DNA of 13,035 nucleotides from positions 27,331 to 40,365 of the forward strand of contig JABUUJ010000005.1 in NCBI GenBank assembly GCA_021443235.1, written 5' to 3'. The notes beneath the pieces are model-generated. The model was not told the origin of the DNA and did not search any database. It saw only the letters and a list, made by a program, of their open reading frames with translations. This DNA comes from Muribaculaceae bacterium (GTDB lineage: Bacteria > Bacteroidota > Bacteroidia > Bacteroidales > Muribaculaceae). Each line of letters starts with the position of its first letter. Position 1 is the stretch's first letter. A program made the position numbers and the translations under genes. Of the stretch, positions 1 through 6,935 are shown piece by piece.

Positions 1-26
1 ATAAACAATAAACATTAAACATTAAA
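1..26 (+). repeat. CNNTAAA heptamer array (left edge)
   Basis: Tandem 7-base units at the window edge: a partial unit, then CAATAAA, CATTAAA and CATTAAA. The array probably continues to the left of the window. The same unit type recurs at 2703-2730, 5065-5148, 10349-10383 (opposite strand) and 13020-13035. No function is known to me. The remaining 27-174 is AT-rich spacer in which I see no gene. Confidence 0.7.
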
Positions 27-174
27 TACTACTCCCTCTTATCTTTAAAATCAAAATCAGTTATTTATGCTTAAAAAACATTAATTTACCGCTTTTTTTA
101 GGCAGTAAAACGAAAAAATGCTCAACAGGGCGTAATTTAAGGAAAAATTTCTATAATATGTGCCAAAAAGTTTT

Positions 175-182
175 TACCTTTG
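175..182 (+). promoter_or_regulatory. Putative -7 box of the acpP promoter
   Basis: TACCTTTG matches the Bacteroidota -7 consensus TAnnTTTG and lies 63 bases before the acpP start. No clear TTTG box is present about 19 bases upstream, so the -33 element is weak or absent. No Shine-Dalgarno sequence precedes the acpP ATG, which is usual in this phylum. Confidence 0.5.
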
Positions 183-245
183 CATTCAACTTTGTGAAAA
201 AGAAAATTAGAAACAAAATTTATTAATAATTTAAACATTACAATT

Positions 246-482
246 ATGTCAGAAATTGCTGAAAAAGTAGTATCAATTATCGTTGACAAGCTGGGCGTTA
301 GCGAGGCAGAAGTAACTCCCGAAGCAACATTCACTCAGGACCTTGGTGCTGACTCTCTCGACACTGTAGAGCTCATCATGGAGCTCGAGCGCCAGTTCGA
401 CATCACTATCCCCGAGGATAAGGCCGAAGGTATTCAGACCGTTGGCGACGCTATCAGCTACATTGAGGCTGCTAAGGCTTAA
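246..482 (+). CDS. acpP: Acyl carrier protein
   Basis: This 78-residue acidic protein carries growing acyl chains on a phosphopantetheine arm during type II fatty-acid synthesis in the cytoplasm. The attachment motif GADSLDT is at residues 34-40, with Ser37 as the expected site of 4'-phosphopantetheine addition. Length and the three-helix composition (helix I about 3-16, helix II about 37-50, C-terminal helix about 65-77) fit the family. It is first in an apparent operon with fabF, whose start is 43 bases downstream, and rnc. The start is supported by the canonical N-terminus MSEIAEKV. The spacer to fabF is T-rich with a loose seven-base rhythm (492-526). Confidence 0.97.
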   Translation: MSEIAEKVVSIIVDKLGVSEAEVTPEATFTQDLGADSLDTVELIMELERQFDITIPEDKAEGIQTVGDAISYIEAAKA

Positions 483-525
483 GCAACAACTCTATAATCT
501 TTAACTTTCCACTTTCACTCTATAT

Positions 526-1809
526 ATGGAATTAAAGAGAGTAGTGGTAACAGGTCTTGGTGCTATCACACCACTGGGCAACGACGTTGACACCACATGG
601 AAGAACGCCGTTGACGGTGTGAGCGGAGCAGGGCCTCTTACCCATTTCGACGCATCGCTGTTCAAGACTCAGTTTGGCTGCGAGGTTAAGGACTTCCAGC
701 CCGAGAACTATCTGCTGAACCCCGACGACCGTCGTGAACTCAAGGATTTCAAGAAGTTTGACCTATACACCCAGTTTGCTCTTGCGGCTTGCAAGCAGGC
801 TGTCGACGACGCTAAGTTGACCGACGGTGCTACCGACTGCAACGAGGTGGGTGTGATTATCGGGTCGGGCATCGGTGGCTTGCACACCTTCGAGGAGCAG
901 GCCGGATACTATGCCATGCATGCCGACCAAGGCCCGAAATACAGCCCCTTCTTCATCCCCACCATGATTGCCGACATCGCAGCCGGAATCATCTCTATCA
1001 AGTACGGCTTCCGTGGACCTAACTATGGCGTTGTCTCGGCATGCGCCACCTCCACCAACGCGATGATCGAAGCGTTCAACCTCGTTCGCATGGGCAAGGC
1101 TTGCGCTATCGTCACCGGTGGCAGCGAGGCCTCGGTCTATCCTGCTGGTGTGGGTGGTTTCAACTCAATGCACGCGCTGTCGACTCGCAACGACGACCCG
1201 AAGGGTGCATCGCGCCCCTTCAGCGCCTCGCGCGACGGCTTCGTGATGGGCGAGGGCTCGGTGGTTCTTGTCTTTGAGGAACTTGAGCACGCTTTGGCTC
1301 GTGGCGCTAAGATTTACGGCGAGATAATTGGCGGCGGCATGAGCGCCGACGCTTATCACCTCACAGCCACACACCCCGAAGGTCTGGGCGCAAAGCTCGT
1401 GATGAAGCGCGCCATCGAGGATGCAGGCATTAAACCTGAGGATGTTGACTATATCAACGTGCACGGCACTTCCACACCAGTGGGTGACGTCTCCGAGGCC
1501 AAGGCCATTAAGGACCTCTTCGGCGACCACGCCTATAAGCTCAACATCAGCTCTACCAAGTCGATGACAGGACACATGCTGGGCGCTACCGGCGCTGTTG
1601 AGGCAATGTTCTGCATCAAGGCTTGCCAGGACGATATCGTTCCGCCCACCATCAACCACGCCGACGACGACAAGGACGAAAACATCGACTACAACATAAA
1701 CTTCACCTTCAACAAGGCACAGAAGCGCGTGGTCAACATCGCCCTAAGCAACACCTTCGGCTTCGGTGGACATAATGCCAGCATAATCGTTAAGAAGTAT
1801 AAAGGCTGA
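526..1809 (+). CDS. fabF: 3-oxoacyl-[acyl-carrier-protein] synthase II
   Basis: A 427-residue condensing enzyme that extends acyl-ACP with malonyl-ACP in fatty-acid elongation. The thiolase-fold active site is complete: nucleophile Cys173 in SACATST (171-177), His313 in HGTSTPVGD (313-321), and Lys345 and His350 in KSMTGHMLGATG (345-356). The glycine-rich C-terminal loop GFGGHN is at 411-416. It is slightly longer than the usual 410-420 residues because of a stretch near 50-75 (an NPDDRRELKDFKKFD segment), which I recall as normal in Bacteroidota. It lies between acpP and rnc, with only 7 bases to rnc, so the three genes are probably cotranscribed. FabF rather than FabB is inferred from length and position next to acpP. 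Confidence 0.96.
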   Translation: MELKRVVVTGLGAITPLGNDVDTTWKNAVDGVSGAGPLTHFDASLFKTQFGCEVKDFQPENYLLNPDDRRELKDFKKFDLYTQFALAACKQAVDDAKLTDGATDCNEVGVIIGSGIGGLHTFEEQAGYYAMHADQGPKYSPFFIPTMIADIAAGIISIKYGFRGPNYGVVSACATSTNAMIEAFNLVRMGKACAIVTGGSEASVYPAGVGGFNSMHALSTRNDDPKGASRPFSASRDGFVMGEGSVVLVFEELEHALARGAKIYGEIIGGGMSADAYHLTATHPEGLGAKLVMKRAIEDAGIKPEDVDYINVHGTSTPVGDVSEAKAIKDLFGDHAYKLNISSTKSMTGHMLGATGAVEAMFCIKACQDDIVPPTINHADDDKDENIDYNINFTFNKAQKRVVNIALSNTFGFGGHNASIIVKKYKG

Positions 1810-1816
1810 CATCTAA

Positions 1817-2587
1817 ATGATGTTTTCCAATCTCATATCACTCGTAAAGCTCCTTTTCATCAAGGATAAGGAGCTTTACCTTTTTATTCGCCGCATCAGT
1901 GGATGCTGGCCCAGTGATATCGAGCTCTATAAACTCGCCTTCGTGCACCGCAGCAAGCCTGTGAAACTGGCCGATGGGCGATTTGCCAACAATGAGCGAC
2001 TCGAGTTCCTCGGCGACGCTGTGCTCGACCTCGTTGTGGCCGACTACCTCTATAATATCTACCCCGACAAGCACGAGGGGTTCCTTACCTCTACTCGCGC
2101 CAAAATCGTGCAGCGAGAAAGCCTTAACCGAATAGGAAAAATACTGCACGTCGACACACATGTGAGCGCTTCGCCTCACTCTTCGTCTCACAACAGCTAC
2201 ATCAGCGGCAACGCCGTCGAGGCAATGGTGGGCGCAATGTACCTCGATTTAGGATACAGCAAAACACGCAAATTCATTATCAACCGACTTATAACCAAGC
2301 ATTTCGACATCAACGACCTCGCCAAGACCGAACAAAACTTCAAGTCGCGTCTCATCGAGTGGACGCAGAAGTATCGTGTGGCAATTGAGTATGAACTCGT
2401 CGACACATTCAACGATGCCGACAGTAACCCCGTCTTCCGCACTGCCGTGATGCTGGGCGGCATCTATGCCGGCGACGCCACAGGTTACAGCAAGAAGGAG
2501 TCGCACCAAGGCGCATCAAAAATCGTGCTCGAACGCCTGAAAAACGACGCAAAGTTCCGCGAGCAGGTCCTCTCCACCGCCCAGTAA
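1817..2587 (+). CDS. rnc: Ribonuclease III
   Basis: A 256-residue double-strand-specific endoribonuclease that processes rRNA precursors and structured RNAs. The catalytic domain holds the signature NERLEFLGDAVLD at 59-71, giving metal-ligand candidates Glu60, Glu63 and Asp67. The second motif is GNAVEAMVGAMYLD at 131-144, with the essential Glu at 135. In E. coli the first acidic residue of that motif is Asp (GDTVEA); here it is Asn132. A C-terminal double-stranded-RNA-binding domain spans about 173-241 and ends in the typical KKESHQGASKIVLERL. The roughly 30-residue N-terminal extension before the first helix is, from memory, usual in Bacteroidales. Two Met codons open the frame; the second (1820) is an equally possible start. 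Confidence 0.95.
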   Translation: MMFSNLISLVKLLFIKDKELYLFIRRISGCWPSDIELYKLAFVHRSKPVKLADGRFANNERLEFLGDAVLDLVVADYLYNIYPDKHEGFLTSTRAKIVQRESLNRIGKILHVDTHVSASPHSSSHNSYISGNAVEAMVGAMYLDLGYSKTRKFIINRLITKHFDINDLAKTEQNFKSRLIEWTQKYRVAIEYELVDTFNDADSNPVFRTAVMLGGIYAGDATGYSKKESHQGASKIVLERLKNDAKFREQVLSTAQ

Positions 2588-2599
2588 CCCGCCCTACAG

Positions 2600-2674
2600 G
2601 TTTATCAAGTTGCAAGTTTATCAAGTTTATCAAGTTGTAAGTTTATCAGGTTTATCAGGTTTATCAAGTTGCAA
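2600..2674 (+). repeat. Tandem GTTTATCAR / GTTGYAA array
   Basis: Nine abutting units fill this stretch: GTTTATCAA or GTTTATCAG (six copies) and the shorter GTTGCAA or GTTGTAA (three copies). It begins 12 bases after the rnc stop codon, is followed by a TTCTCGAA inverted repeat at 2679, and then by CNNTAAA heptamers at 2703. No reading frame of note crosses it. Confidence 0.8.
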
Positions 2675-2678
2675 GTTG

Positions 2679-2696
2679 TTCTCGAATTTTCGAGAA
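2679..2696 (+). terminator. Inverted repeat, possible end of the acpP-fabF-rnc transcript
   Basis: A perfect palindrome TTCTCGAA-TT-TTCGAGAA could fold into a hairpin of seven or eight pairs about 90 bases after rnc. It is followed by ACCTCTCTTT and not by a clean T-run, so termination is uncertain. A related TTCGAA-type spacer sits at the equivalent point of the arrays at 5053-5067 and 10384-10391, so it may belong to the repeat structure. Confidence 0.35.
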
Positions 2697-2702
2697 ACCT
2701 CT

Positions 2703-2730
2703 CTTTAAACAATAAACCTTAAACTCTAAA
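2703..2730 (+). repeat. CNNTAAA heptamer array, four units
   Basis: Four abutting units, CTTTAAA, CAATAAA, CCTTAAA and CTCTAAA, lie between the inverted repeat at 2679 and the putative promoter of the next gene. They share unit length and phase with the longer array at 5065-5148. Confidence 0.7.
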
Positions 2731-2777
2731 CTTTATTAAAAAAATGTAAATTCTTTCAGTTTTTGATAGAATTTTTG

Positions 2778-2785
2778 TAAATTCG
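2778..2785 (+). promoter_or_regulatory. Possible -7 box before the membrane-protein gene
   Basis: TAAATTCG differs by one base from TAnnTTTG and lies 41 bases before the ATG at 2827. TTTC at 2754-2757 is at about the right distance to be a degenerate -33 box. Weak support, but the 239-base spacer after rnc makes a separate promoter reasonable. Confidence 0.3.
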
Positions 2786-2826
2786 CAGTTGATAATGCCA
2801 CCTTAGGCTCTTAAACAACTGAAACA

Positions 2827-3543
2827 ATGAAACCCATCACAAATATACTGCTAATTCTCGCCCTCGTTTGCTATGTGTTTCTTCCGTTCTACAACATTAC
2901 TTTCCAGGGAGGAATCAATGGCATTGAGTTTACCGCAGGGGTCATTTCCCGCACCGGAACTCTCAAAGGCCTGATTTTTGCACTTATTCCGTTTATTGCT
3001 GGTTTCCTGGCAATTAGCTTTAATGTACTGAAAAACAAACGCTGGGCAATTGCCTCGATGCTTCTCATCTTTGCCGGTCTATATTTCTACCATGCTACAA
3101 GCAACTTCCACGAGTTTGCGCTCGTTCACACCCCTGAGGTTGCCCCCGCCGACGGAGTGGGAGAGGGCTTCTCTATCGAAGGACTGGGCTGGGGATACTG
3201 GCTGAGCTGCGCCTTCATGGTGCTGGCGTTTTTCTCAAGTGCATTGTCGATGATGCCTTTTAAGTTTAATGAAAGGATTGAACGCGCCGTCGACGATACT
3301 ATCGACGAGGTGTATGAGGGCGGCAAGAAGCACATCGTGGCTTTCGGACACGAAATGCACGACGAGTGGAGCAAGCATCGCAAGTCCAAGATGCACGATA
3401 CACCTGCCGAAACACCCACCGAGACCCCCAAACCCGACAATAACTCGCGCTTTATGCCTGGCGCTCCGGCCGACGATGCTCCTGCCTCTCAGCCCGAGCC
3501 AACCGATAAGGAAGACCATTCCCGTTTCATGCCCAAGTCTTGA
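2827..3543 (+). CDS. Four-helix membrane protein with twin SRFMP tail
   Basis: I do not recognise this 238-residue protein. Hydrophobic segments at about 5-25, 46-66, 71-89 and 121-143 suggest four membrane helices; the first could also act as an uncleaved signal anchor. A charged linker rich in Asp, Glu, His and Lys (about 148-190) leads to a low-complexity tail rich in Pro, Thr, Asp and Ala. The pentapeptide SRFMP occurs twice in the tail (207-211 and 232-236), each time after an acidic or amide residue, the second two residues from the C-terminus. An even number of helices would put both ends on the same face, probably the cytoplasm. It lies between rnc and the helicase gene, whose start is 43 bases after its stop. 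Function unknown; the twin motif suggests a protein-binding tail, which is inference. Confidence 0.8.
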   Translation: MKPITNILLILALVCYVFLPFYNITFQGGINGIEFTAGVISRTGTLKGLIFALIPFIAGFLAISFNVLKNKRWAIASMLLIFAGLYFYHATSNFHEFALVHTPEVAPADGVGEGFSIEGLGWGYWLSCAFMVLAFFSSALSMMPFKFNERIERAVDDTIDEVYEGGKKHIVAFGHEMHDEWSKHRKSKMHDTPAETPTETPKPDNNSRFMPGAPADDAPASQPEPTDKEDHSRFMPKS

Positions 3544-3586
3544 TTTAGGCAAAATTCTTCCACTTTAAACCCCGCAGTCTTTAACG

Positions 3587-4984
3587 ATGCAATCATTTAA
3601 AAATGAGGTGCTTGTGCATCTGCCCTATGAGCCAAGTGAGGAGCAGATGCGCTGTGTTGATGCGCTGGCGCAGTTTCTCTACAGCCCTGTACCACGCTCG
3701 GTGATGGTGCTGCGAGGATATGCAGGCACGGGAAAAACTTCGCTCACGGGTGCCATGGTCAAGGCGATGGCACGATTTGGCATTAAGTGCGTGCTACTTG
3801 CACCCACAGGACGCGCCGCACACATCTTTGGCGAATACGCCGGCCACACAGCTTTTACCATACATCGCAAAATCTATCGCCAGTCGGGGTATGGCAGCAC
3901 TGCATTTAATCTGGCTGAAAATAAGCACACTAACACGCTCTTCATCGTCGACGAGGCCTCAATGATTGCCAACACGGTGGGCGACGCAATCGCTTCTTTT
4001 GGCTCCGGACGGTTGCTCGACGACCTCATCTCCTATGTGTATGCTGGCGTGGGGTGCCGACTCATGCTCATGGGCGACGACGCACAGTTACCCCCTGTGG
4101 GCCAACTCGACAGCCCCGCACTCAATGTGCCTGACCTTCAGCTCTATGGCTTCGATGTGAGCCACCTGGTACTACGCTCCATCGCCCGCCAGTCGCTCGA
4201 AAGCGGCATCCTCCACAACGCAACGCTCGTGCGCCAGTCGATGACTGCCGACACTGCAACCGAGCCTCACCTCGTGCTCGACGGCTATGACGATGTGGAG
4301 CGCGTGAGCGGCGAGTTCCTGCTCGAGACCATCAGCGACAGCTACGACCGCGACGGCATGAGCGAGACCATCGTCATCACGCGCAGCAACAAGCGTGCCA
4401 CGCTCTTCAACCAGGGAATACGCAACAGCATCCTCTATCGCGAGGATATGCTGGTGAGCGGCGATATGCTGCTCGTTGCCAAAAATAACTATTTTTGGGC
4501 CGAAGACTTTGAAAATGTGGATTTTATCGCCAATGGTGATGTGGCACGGGTGTGCCGCGTGTGGGGTGAGATTGAGCAACGATATGGCCTGCAGTTTGCC
4601 AATGTCACCATTGAGTTGCCCGACCACGACAATGTGGAAATGGACGCAAAAATCGTGCTCGACTGCCTCATGAGCGACTCGCCGGCACTGAACCGGGCAC
4701 AAGCCGACAGGCTCTTTAACGAGGTGATGGCCGAAATACCTGGCGACCGCCGCACCAAGTACAACGAACTGAAAAAACATCCTTATTTTAATGCCCTGCA
4801 GGTGAAATATGCCTATGCCGTGACTTGCCACAAGGCGCAGGGCGGTCAGTGGAACAATGTGTTTATCGACATGGGTGGCATCGCACCCGAGGCTCGGCTC
4901 ACCATCGACTATAAGCGCTGGCTCTACACCGCCATCACCCGAGCCCGCCACCGCCTCTACCTAATCAACTATAAGCGACTTTGA
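3587..4984 (+). CDS. RecD-like superfamily 1 DNA helicase
   Basis: A 465-residue ATP-dependent helicase of the RecD/Pif1-like group, likely acting on DNA during repair or recombination. All key motifs are visible: Walker A GYAGTGKTS (44-52), motif Ia LAPTGRAA (71-78), motif II VDEASM (121-126), motif III GDDAQLPPVG (163-172), a motif IV-like RSIARQ (197-202), motif V TCHKAQGGQW (413-422) and motif VI YTAITRARHRLYL (447-459). It lacks the long N-terminal domain of RecD2 and is closer in size to the single-chain AAA_30 plus UvrD_C_2 proteins often called ATP-dependent exonuclease or RecD-like in Bacteroidales. No RecB or RecC partner is nearby. Its TGA stop (4982-4984) lies inside the first unit of a TTGACN repeat array. 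Confidence 0.9.
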   Translation: MQSFKNEVLVHLPYEPSEEQMRCVDALAQFLYSPVPRSVMVLRGYAGTGKTSLTGAMVKAMARFGIKCVLLAPTGRAAHIFGEYAGHTAFTIHRKIYRQSGYGSTAFNLAENKHTNTLFIVDEASMIANTVGDAIASFGSGRLLDDLISYVYAGVGCRLMLMGDDAQLPPVGQLDSPALNVPDLQLYGFDVSHLVLRSIARQSLESGILHNATLVRQSMTADTATEPHLVLDGYDDVERVSGEFLLETISDSYDRDGMSETIVITRSNKRATLFNQGIRNSILYREDMLVSGDMLLVAKNNYFWAEDFENVDFIANGDVARVCRVWGEIEQRYGLQFANVTIELPDHDNVEMDAKIVLDCLMSDSPALNRAQADRLFNEVMAEIPGDRRTKYNELKKHPYFNALQVKYAYAVTCHKAQGGQWNNVFIDMGGIAPEARLTIDYKRWLYTAITRARHRLYLINYKRL

Positions 4985-5016
4985 CGTTGACTTTGACATT
5001 GACTTTGACCTTGACC
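4981..5016 (+). repeat. TTGACN hexamer array, six perfect-phase units
   Basis: Six abutting hexamers: TTGACG, TTGACT, TTGACA, TTGACT, TTGACC, TTGACC. Only the sixth base varies. The first unit overlaps the end of the helicase gene and supplies its TGA stop. The same hexamer occurs on the other strand at 5898-5927 and 10398-10430. Confidence 0.9.
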
Positions 5017-5020
5017 GCTC

Positions 5021-5056
5021 GTCACAGTCGTCACAATCGTTACAGTCGTCACTCTC
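5021..5056 (+). repeat. GTCACARTC nonamer array, four units
   Basis: Four abutting 9-base units, GTCACAGTC, GTCACAATC, GTTACAGTC and GTCACTCTC, directly follow the TTGACN hexamers after a four-base gap. A short spacer containing CTCGAAAAATTCTC then leads to the heptamer array at 5065. Confidence 0.85.
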
Positions 5057-5064
5057 GAAAAATT

Positions 5065-5148
5065 CTCTAAACTCTAAACAATAAACTCTAAACAATAAAC
5101 TCTAAACTCTAAACTCTAAACTATAAACTATAAACATTAAACATTAAA
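5065..5148 (+). repeat. CNNTAAA heptamer array, twelve units
   Basis: Twelve abutting 7-base units: CTCTAAA six times, CAATAAA twice, CTATAAA twice and CATTAAA twice. Only the second and third bases vary. The array ends two bases before the menG stop codon, so it fills the rest of the spacer between two convergent genes. No conventional terminator is visible in this spacer. There are no unique spacers between units, so it is not a CRISPR array. Confidence 0.92.
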
Positions 5149-5150
5149 CA

Positions 5151-5888
5151 CTACTTCACTGCCGTGTAGATGCTGCAAGTGCCCAGCGTCATCGTGCGCA
5201 CCCGGCAGTCACCGAATCCCACTTTACGCATTATCGCCAGCATGTCGTCGCCTTGTGGCACAGCGGCAATGCTCAGCGGCAGGTAGCGATAGGCGCTCTT
5301 GTCGTGCGACTTGAGCGAACCCACCCAAGGGATAATGTGCAGTGTGTAAATGTCATAGAACCAACGAATTATTGGGTTGCGCGGTGTCGACAACTCTATC
5401 ACGCACAGCATGCCGCCACGACGCAGCACACGATACATCTCGCTGTAGCCTTGCTCGATATTCTCAAAATTTCGCACCCCAAATGCCACTGTCACAGCGT
5501 CAAACGACTCGCTCTCGCACTGTAGCGACAGGCAGTCGCCTTGCTCAAAGGTGATGGCATTCTCAAGGCCGCGCTCTACTACTTTGCGGCGCGCCACATC
5601 AAGCATCCCGTCGCTCAGGTCCACGCCTTTCACGGCGCTGGGCTTGATGTCGTTATATAGCTTGATTGCAAAGTCGCCGGTGCCGGTTGCTACGTCAAGT
5701 ATTGTGCTTGGCGCGCTCGCTTTCACCTTGTTAACAGCCACTTTGCGCCACCACTTGTCTATGCCCAGCGTCATCGCGTGGTTCATAAAGTCGTAGGCGG
5801 GTGCGATAGAGTCAAACATCTGTCGCACCTGCCCAGTCTTGTCGCCCTCGTTGCCATAGGGCTTAATATTTTCAACCGTCTTGTTCAA
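5151..5888 (-). CDS. menG: Demethylmenaquinone methyltransferase (UbiE/MenG family)
   Basis: A 245-residue SAM-dependent C-methyltransferase making the last step of menaquinone synthesis, the respiratory quinone expected in Bacteroidales. The SAM motif DVATGTGDFA is at 65-74 and an acidic ribose-binding residue is in GVDLSDGM (88-95). Both UbiE family signatures are present: YDFMNHAMTLGIDKWW (32-47) and RVLRRGGMLCVIELS (153-167). The start appears to be TTG (5886-5888), with an in-frame TAG immediately before it. The next in-frame ATG is Met24, which would remove the conserved-looking ENIKPYG segment, so TTG is preferred. It is last in the phoH-purC-menG run, 34 bases after purC; that gap contains TTGACN-type repeats. 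Confidence 0.94.
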   Translation of the reverse strand: MNKTVENIKPYGNEGDKTGQVRQMFDSIAPAYDFMNHAMTLGIDKWWRKVAVNKVKASAPSTILDVATGTGDFAIKLYNDIKPSAVKGVDLSDGMLDVARRKVVERGLENAITFEQGDCLSLQCESESFDAVTVAFGVRNFENIEQGYSEMYRVLRRGGMLCVIELSTPRNPIIRWFYDIYTLHIIPWVGSLKSHDKSAYRYLPLSIAAVPQGDDMLAIMRKVGFGDCRVRTMTLGTCSIYTAVK

Positions 5889-5897
5889 CTATTAAAA

Positions 5898-5927
5898 GTC
5901 AAAGTCAATGTCAAAGTCAGAGTCAAA
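5898..5927 (-). repeat. TTGACN-type hexamer array between purC and menG
   Basis: On the plus strand the units read GTCAAA, GTCAAT, GTCAAA, GTCAGA, GTCAAA, which on the coding strand is TTTGAC with one variant TCTGAC. The purC stop codon TGA (5925-5923) lies inside the first unit, and the array ends about 10 bases before the menG TTG start. Confidence 0.8.
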
Positions 5928-6873
5928 TCTTTTCCAGATACTCAGCCACGTTCTTCTCGATGCGGGCGGCGAGGTCTACGCTCTCATCGGCACGCTCAAA
6001 CTTAGTGCCCGTAATCTCCTCATAGAGCTCGATGTAGCGTGCCGCAACGCTCTCGCAATACTCGTCGGTCATCTCGGGAACCTGCTGGCCGGTCTTGCCC
6101 ATAAAGCCGTTGTCGATGAGCCACTGGCGCACAAATTCCTTCGATAGTTGCTTCTGTGGCTCGCCTTTCTCAAAGCGCTCCTCAAAGCCCTCGGCATAGA
6201 AGTACCGGCTTGAGTCGGGTGTGTGTATCTCGTCCATCAGCAGCACCTTGCCGTCGCGCTTGCCAAACTCATATTTGGTGTCGACCAGGATAAGTCCCTT
6301 GGAGGCGGCAATCTCGCTGCCGCGGGCAAATAACGCGCGGGTGTATTGCTCTACAATCTTATAGTCCTCTTCGCTGATAAGTCCCTGAGCAATAATTTCT
6401 TCGCGTGAGATGTTCTCGTCGTGGCCTGCCTCGGCCTTGGTGGTGGGAGTGATGATGGGCTCGGGGAAACGCTCGTTCTCGCGCATCCCGTCGGGCAGCT
6501 TCACACCGCACAACTCGCGGCATCCGTTCTTGTACTCGCGCCATGCGCTGCCAGTGAGGTAGCCGCGTATGATCATCTCAACGGGAAAGCCCTCGCACTT
6601 GAGGCCCACGGCCACCATGGGGTCGGGAGTGGCAAGTTTCCAGTTGGGAACGATATCGCTTGTGGCATCAAGGAAACCTGCTGCTATCTGGTTGAGGCAC
6701 TGTCCTTTGCCAGGAATGCCCTTTGGCAAGATGACATCAAAAGCGCTGATGCGGTCGGTTGCCACCATCACCAGGATGTCGTCGTTGATGTTATACACGT
6801 CGCGCACTTTGCCATGATACACGCTGCGCTGTCCCTTGAAGTTGAAATCGGTGTGAACTAATGTTTTAGCCAT
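5923..6873 (-). CDS. purC: Phosphoribosylaminoimidazole-succinocarboxamide synthase
   Basis: A 316-residue SAICAR synthetase, which joins aspartate to CAIR with ATP in de novo purine synthesis. Visible family features are GKVRDVY (21-27), TDRISAFD (39-46), signature 1 FPVEMIIRGYLTGS (96-109), TPTTKAE (142-148), signature 2 LVDTKYEFG (196-204) and DEIHTPDSSR (214-223). Length is that of the longer form of the enzyme (about 300-315 residues), longer than the roughly 237-residue E. coli type. The ATG start gives MAKTLVHTDF. It lies 62 bases after phoH and is probably cotranscribed with menG, an arrangement I recall from other Bacteroidales. Confidence 0.96.
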   Translation of the reverse strand: MAKTLVHTDFNFKGQRSVYHGKVRDVYNINDDILVMVATDRISAFDVILPKGIPGKGQCLNQIAAGFLDATSDIVPNWKLATPDPMVAVGLKCEGFPVEMIIRGYLTGSAWREYKNGCRELCGVKLPDGMRENERFPEPIITPTTKAEAGHDENISREEIIAQGLISEEDYKIVEQYTRALFARGSEIAASKGLILVDTKYEFGKRDGKVLLMDEIHTPDSSRYFYAEGFEERFEKGEPQKQLSKEFVRQWLIDNGFMGKTGQQVPEMTDEYCESVAARYIELYEEITGTKFERADESVDLAARIEKNVAEYLEKI

Positions 6874-6907
6874 TTTGTTATAAAATCATTTATTAGTTAT
6901 TCTGTTG

Positions 6908-6935
6908 GCCCCTTATGTTCTGTCGCAATAGGGGC
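6908..6935 (-). terminator. Hairpin immediately after the phoH stop
   Basis: GCCCCT (6908-6913) and AGGGGC (6930-6935) can pair around a 16-base loop, abutting the phoH stop codon. On the transcribed strand no T-run follows, so it is more likely a weak terminator, attenuator or transcript-stabilising stem between phoH and purC than a strong terminator. Confidence 0.35.

Noticed and set aside
1165..1659. Minus-strand open frame of 164 codons within fabF
   Set aside because: Antisense to the FabF active-site region; no independent support.
4172..4951. Minus-strand open frame of 259 codons within the helicase gene
   Set aside because: Antisense to conserved helicase motifs; composition is an artefact of the coding strand.
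5065..5148. CRISPR array
   Set aside because: Units are seven bases and abut with no unique spacers; no cas genes are present.
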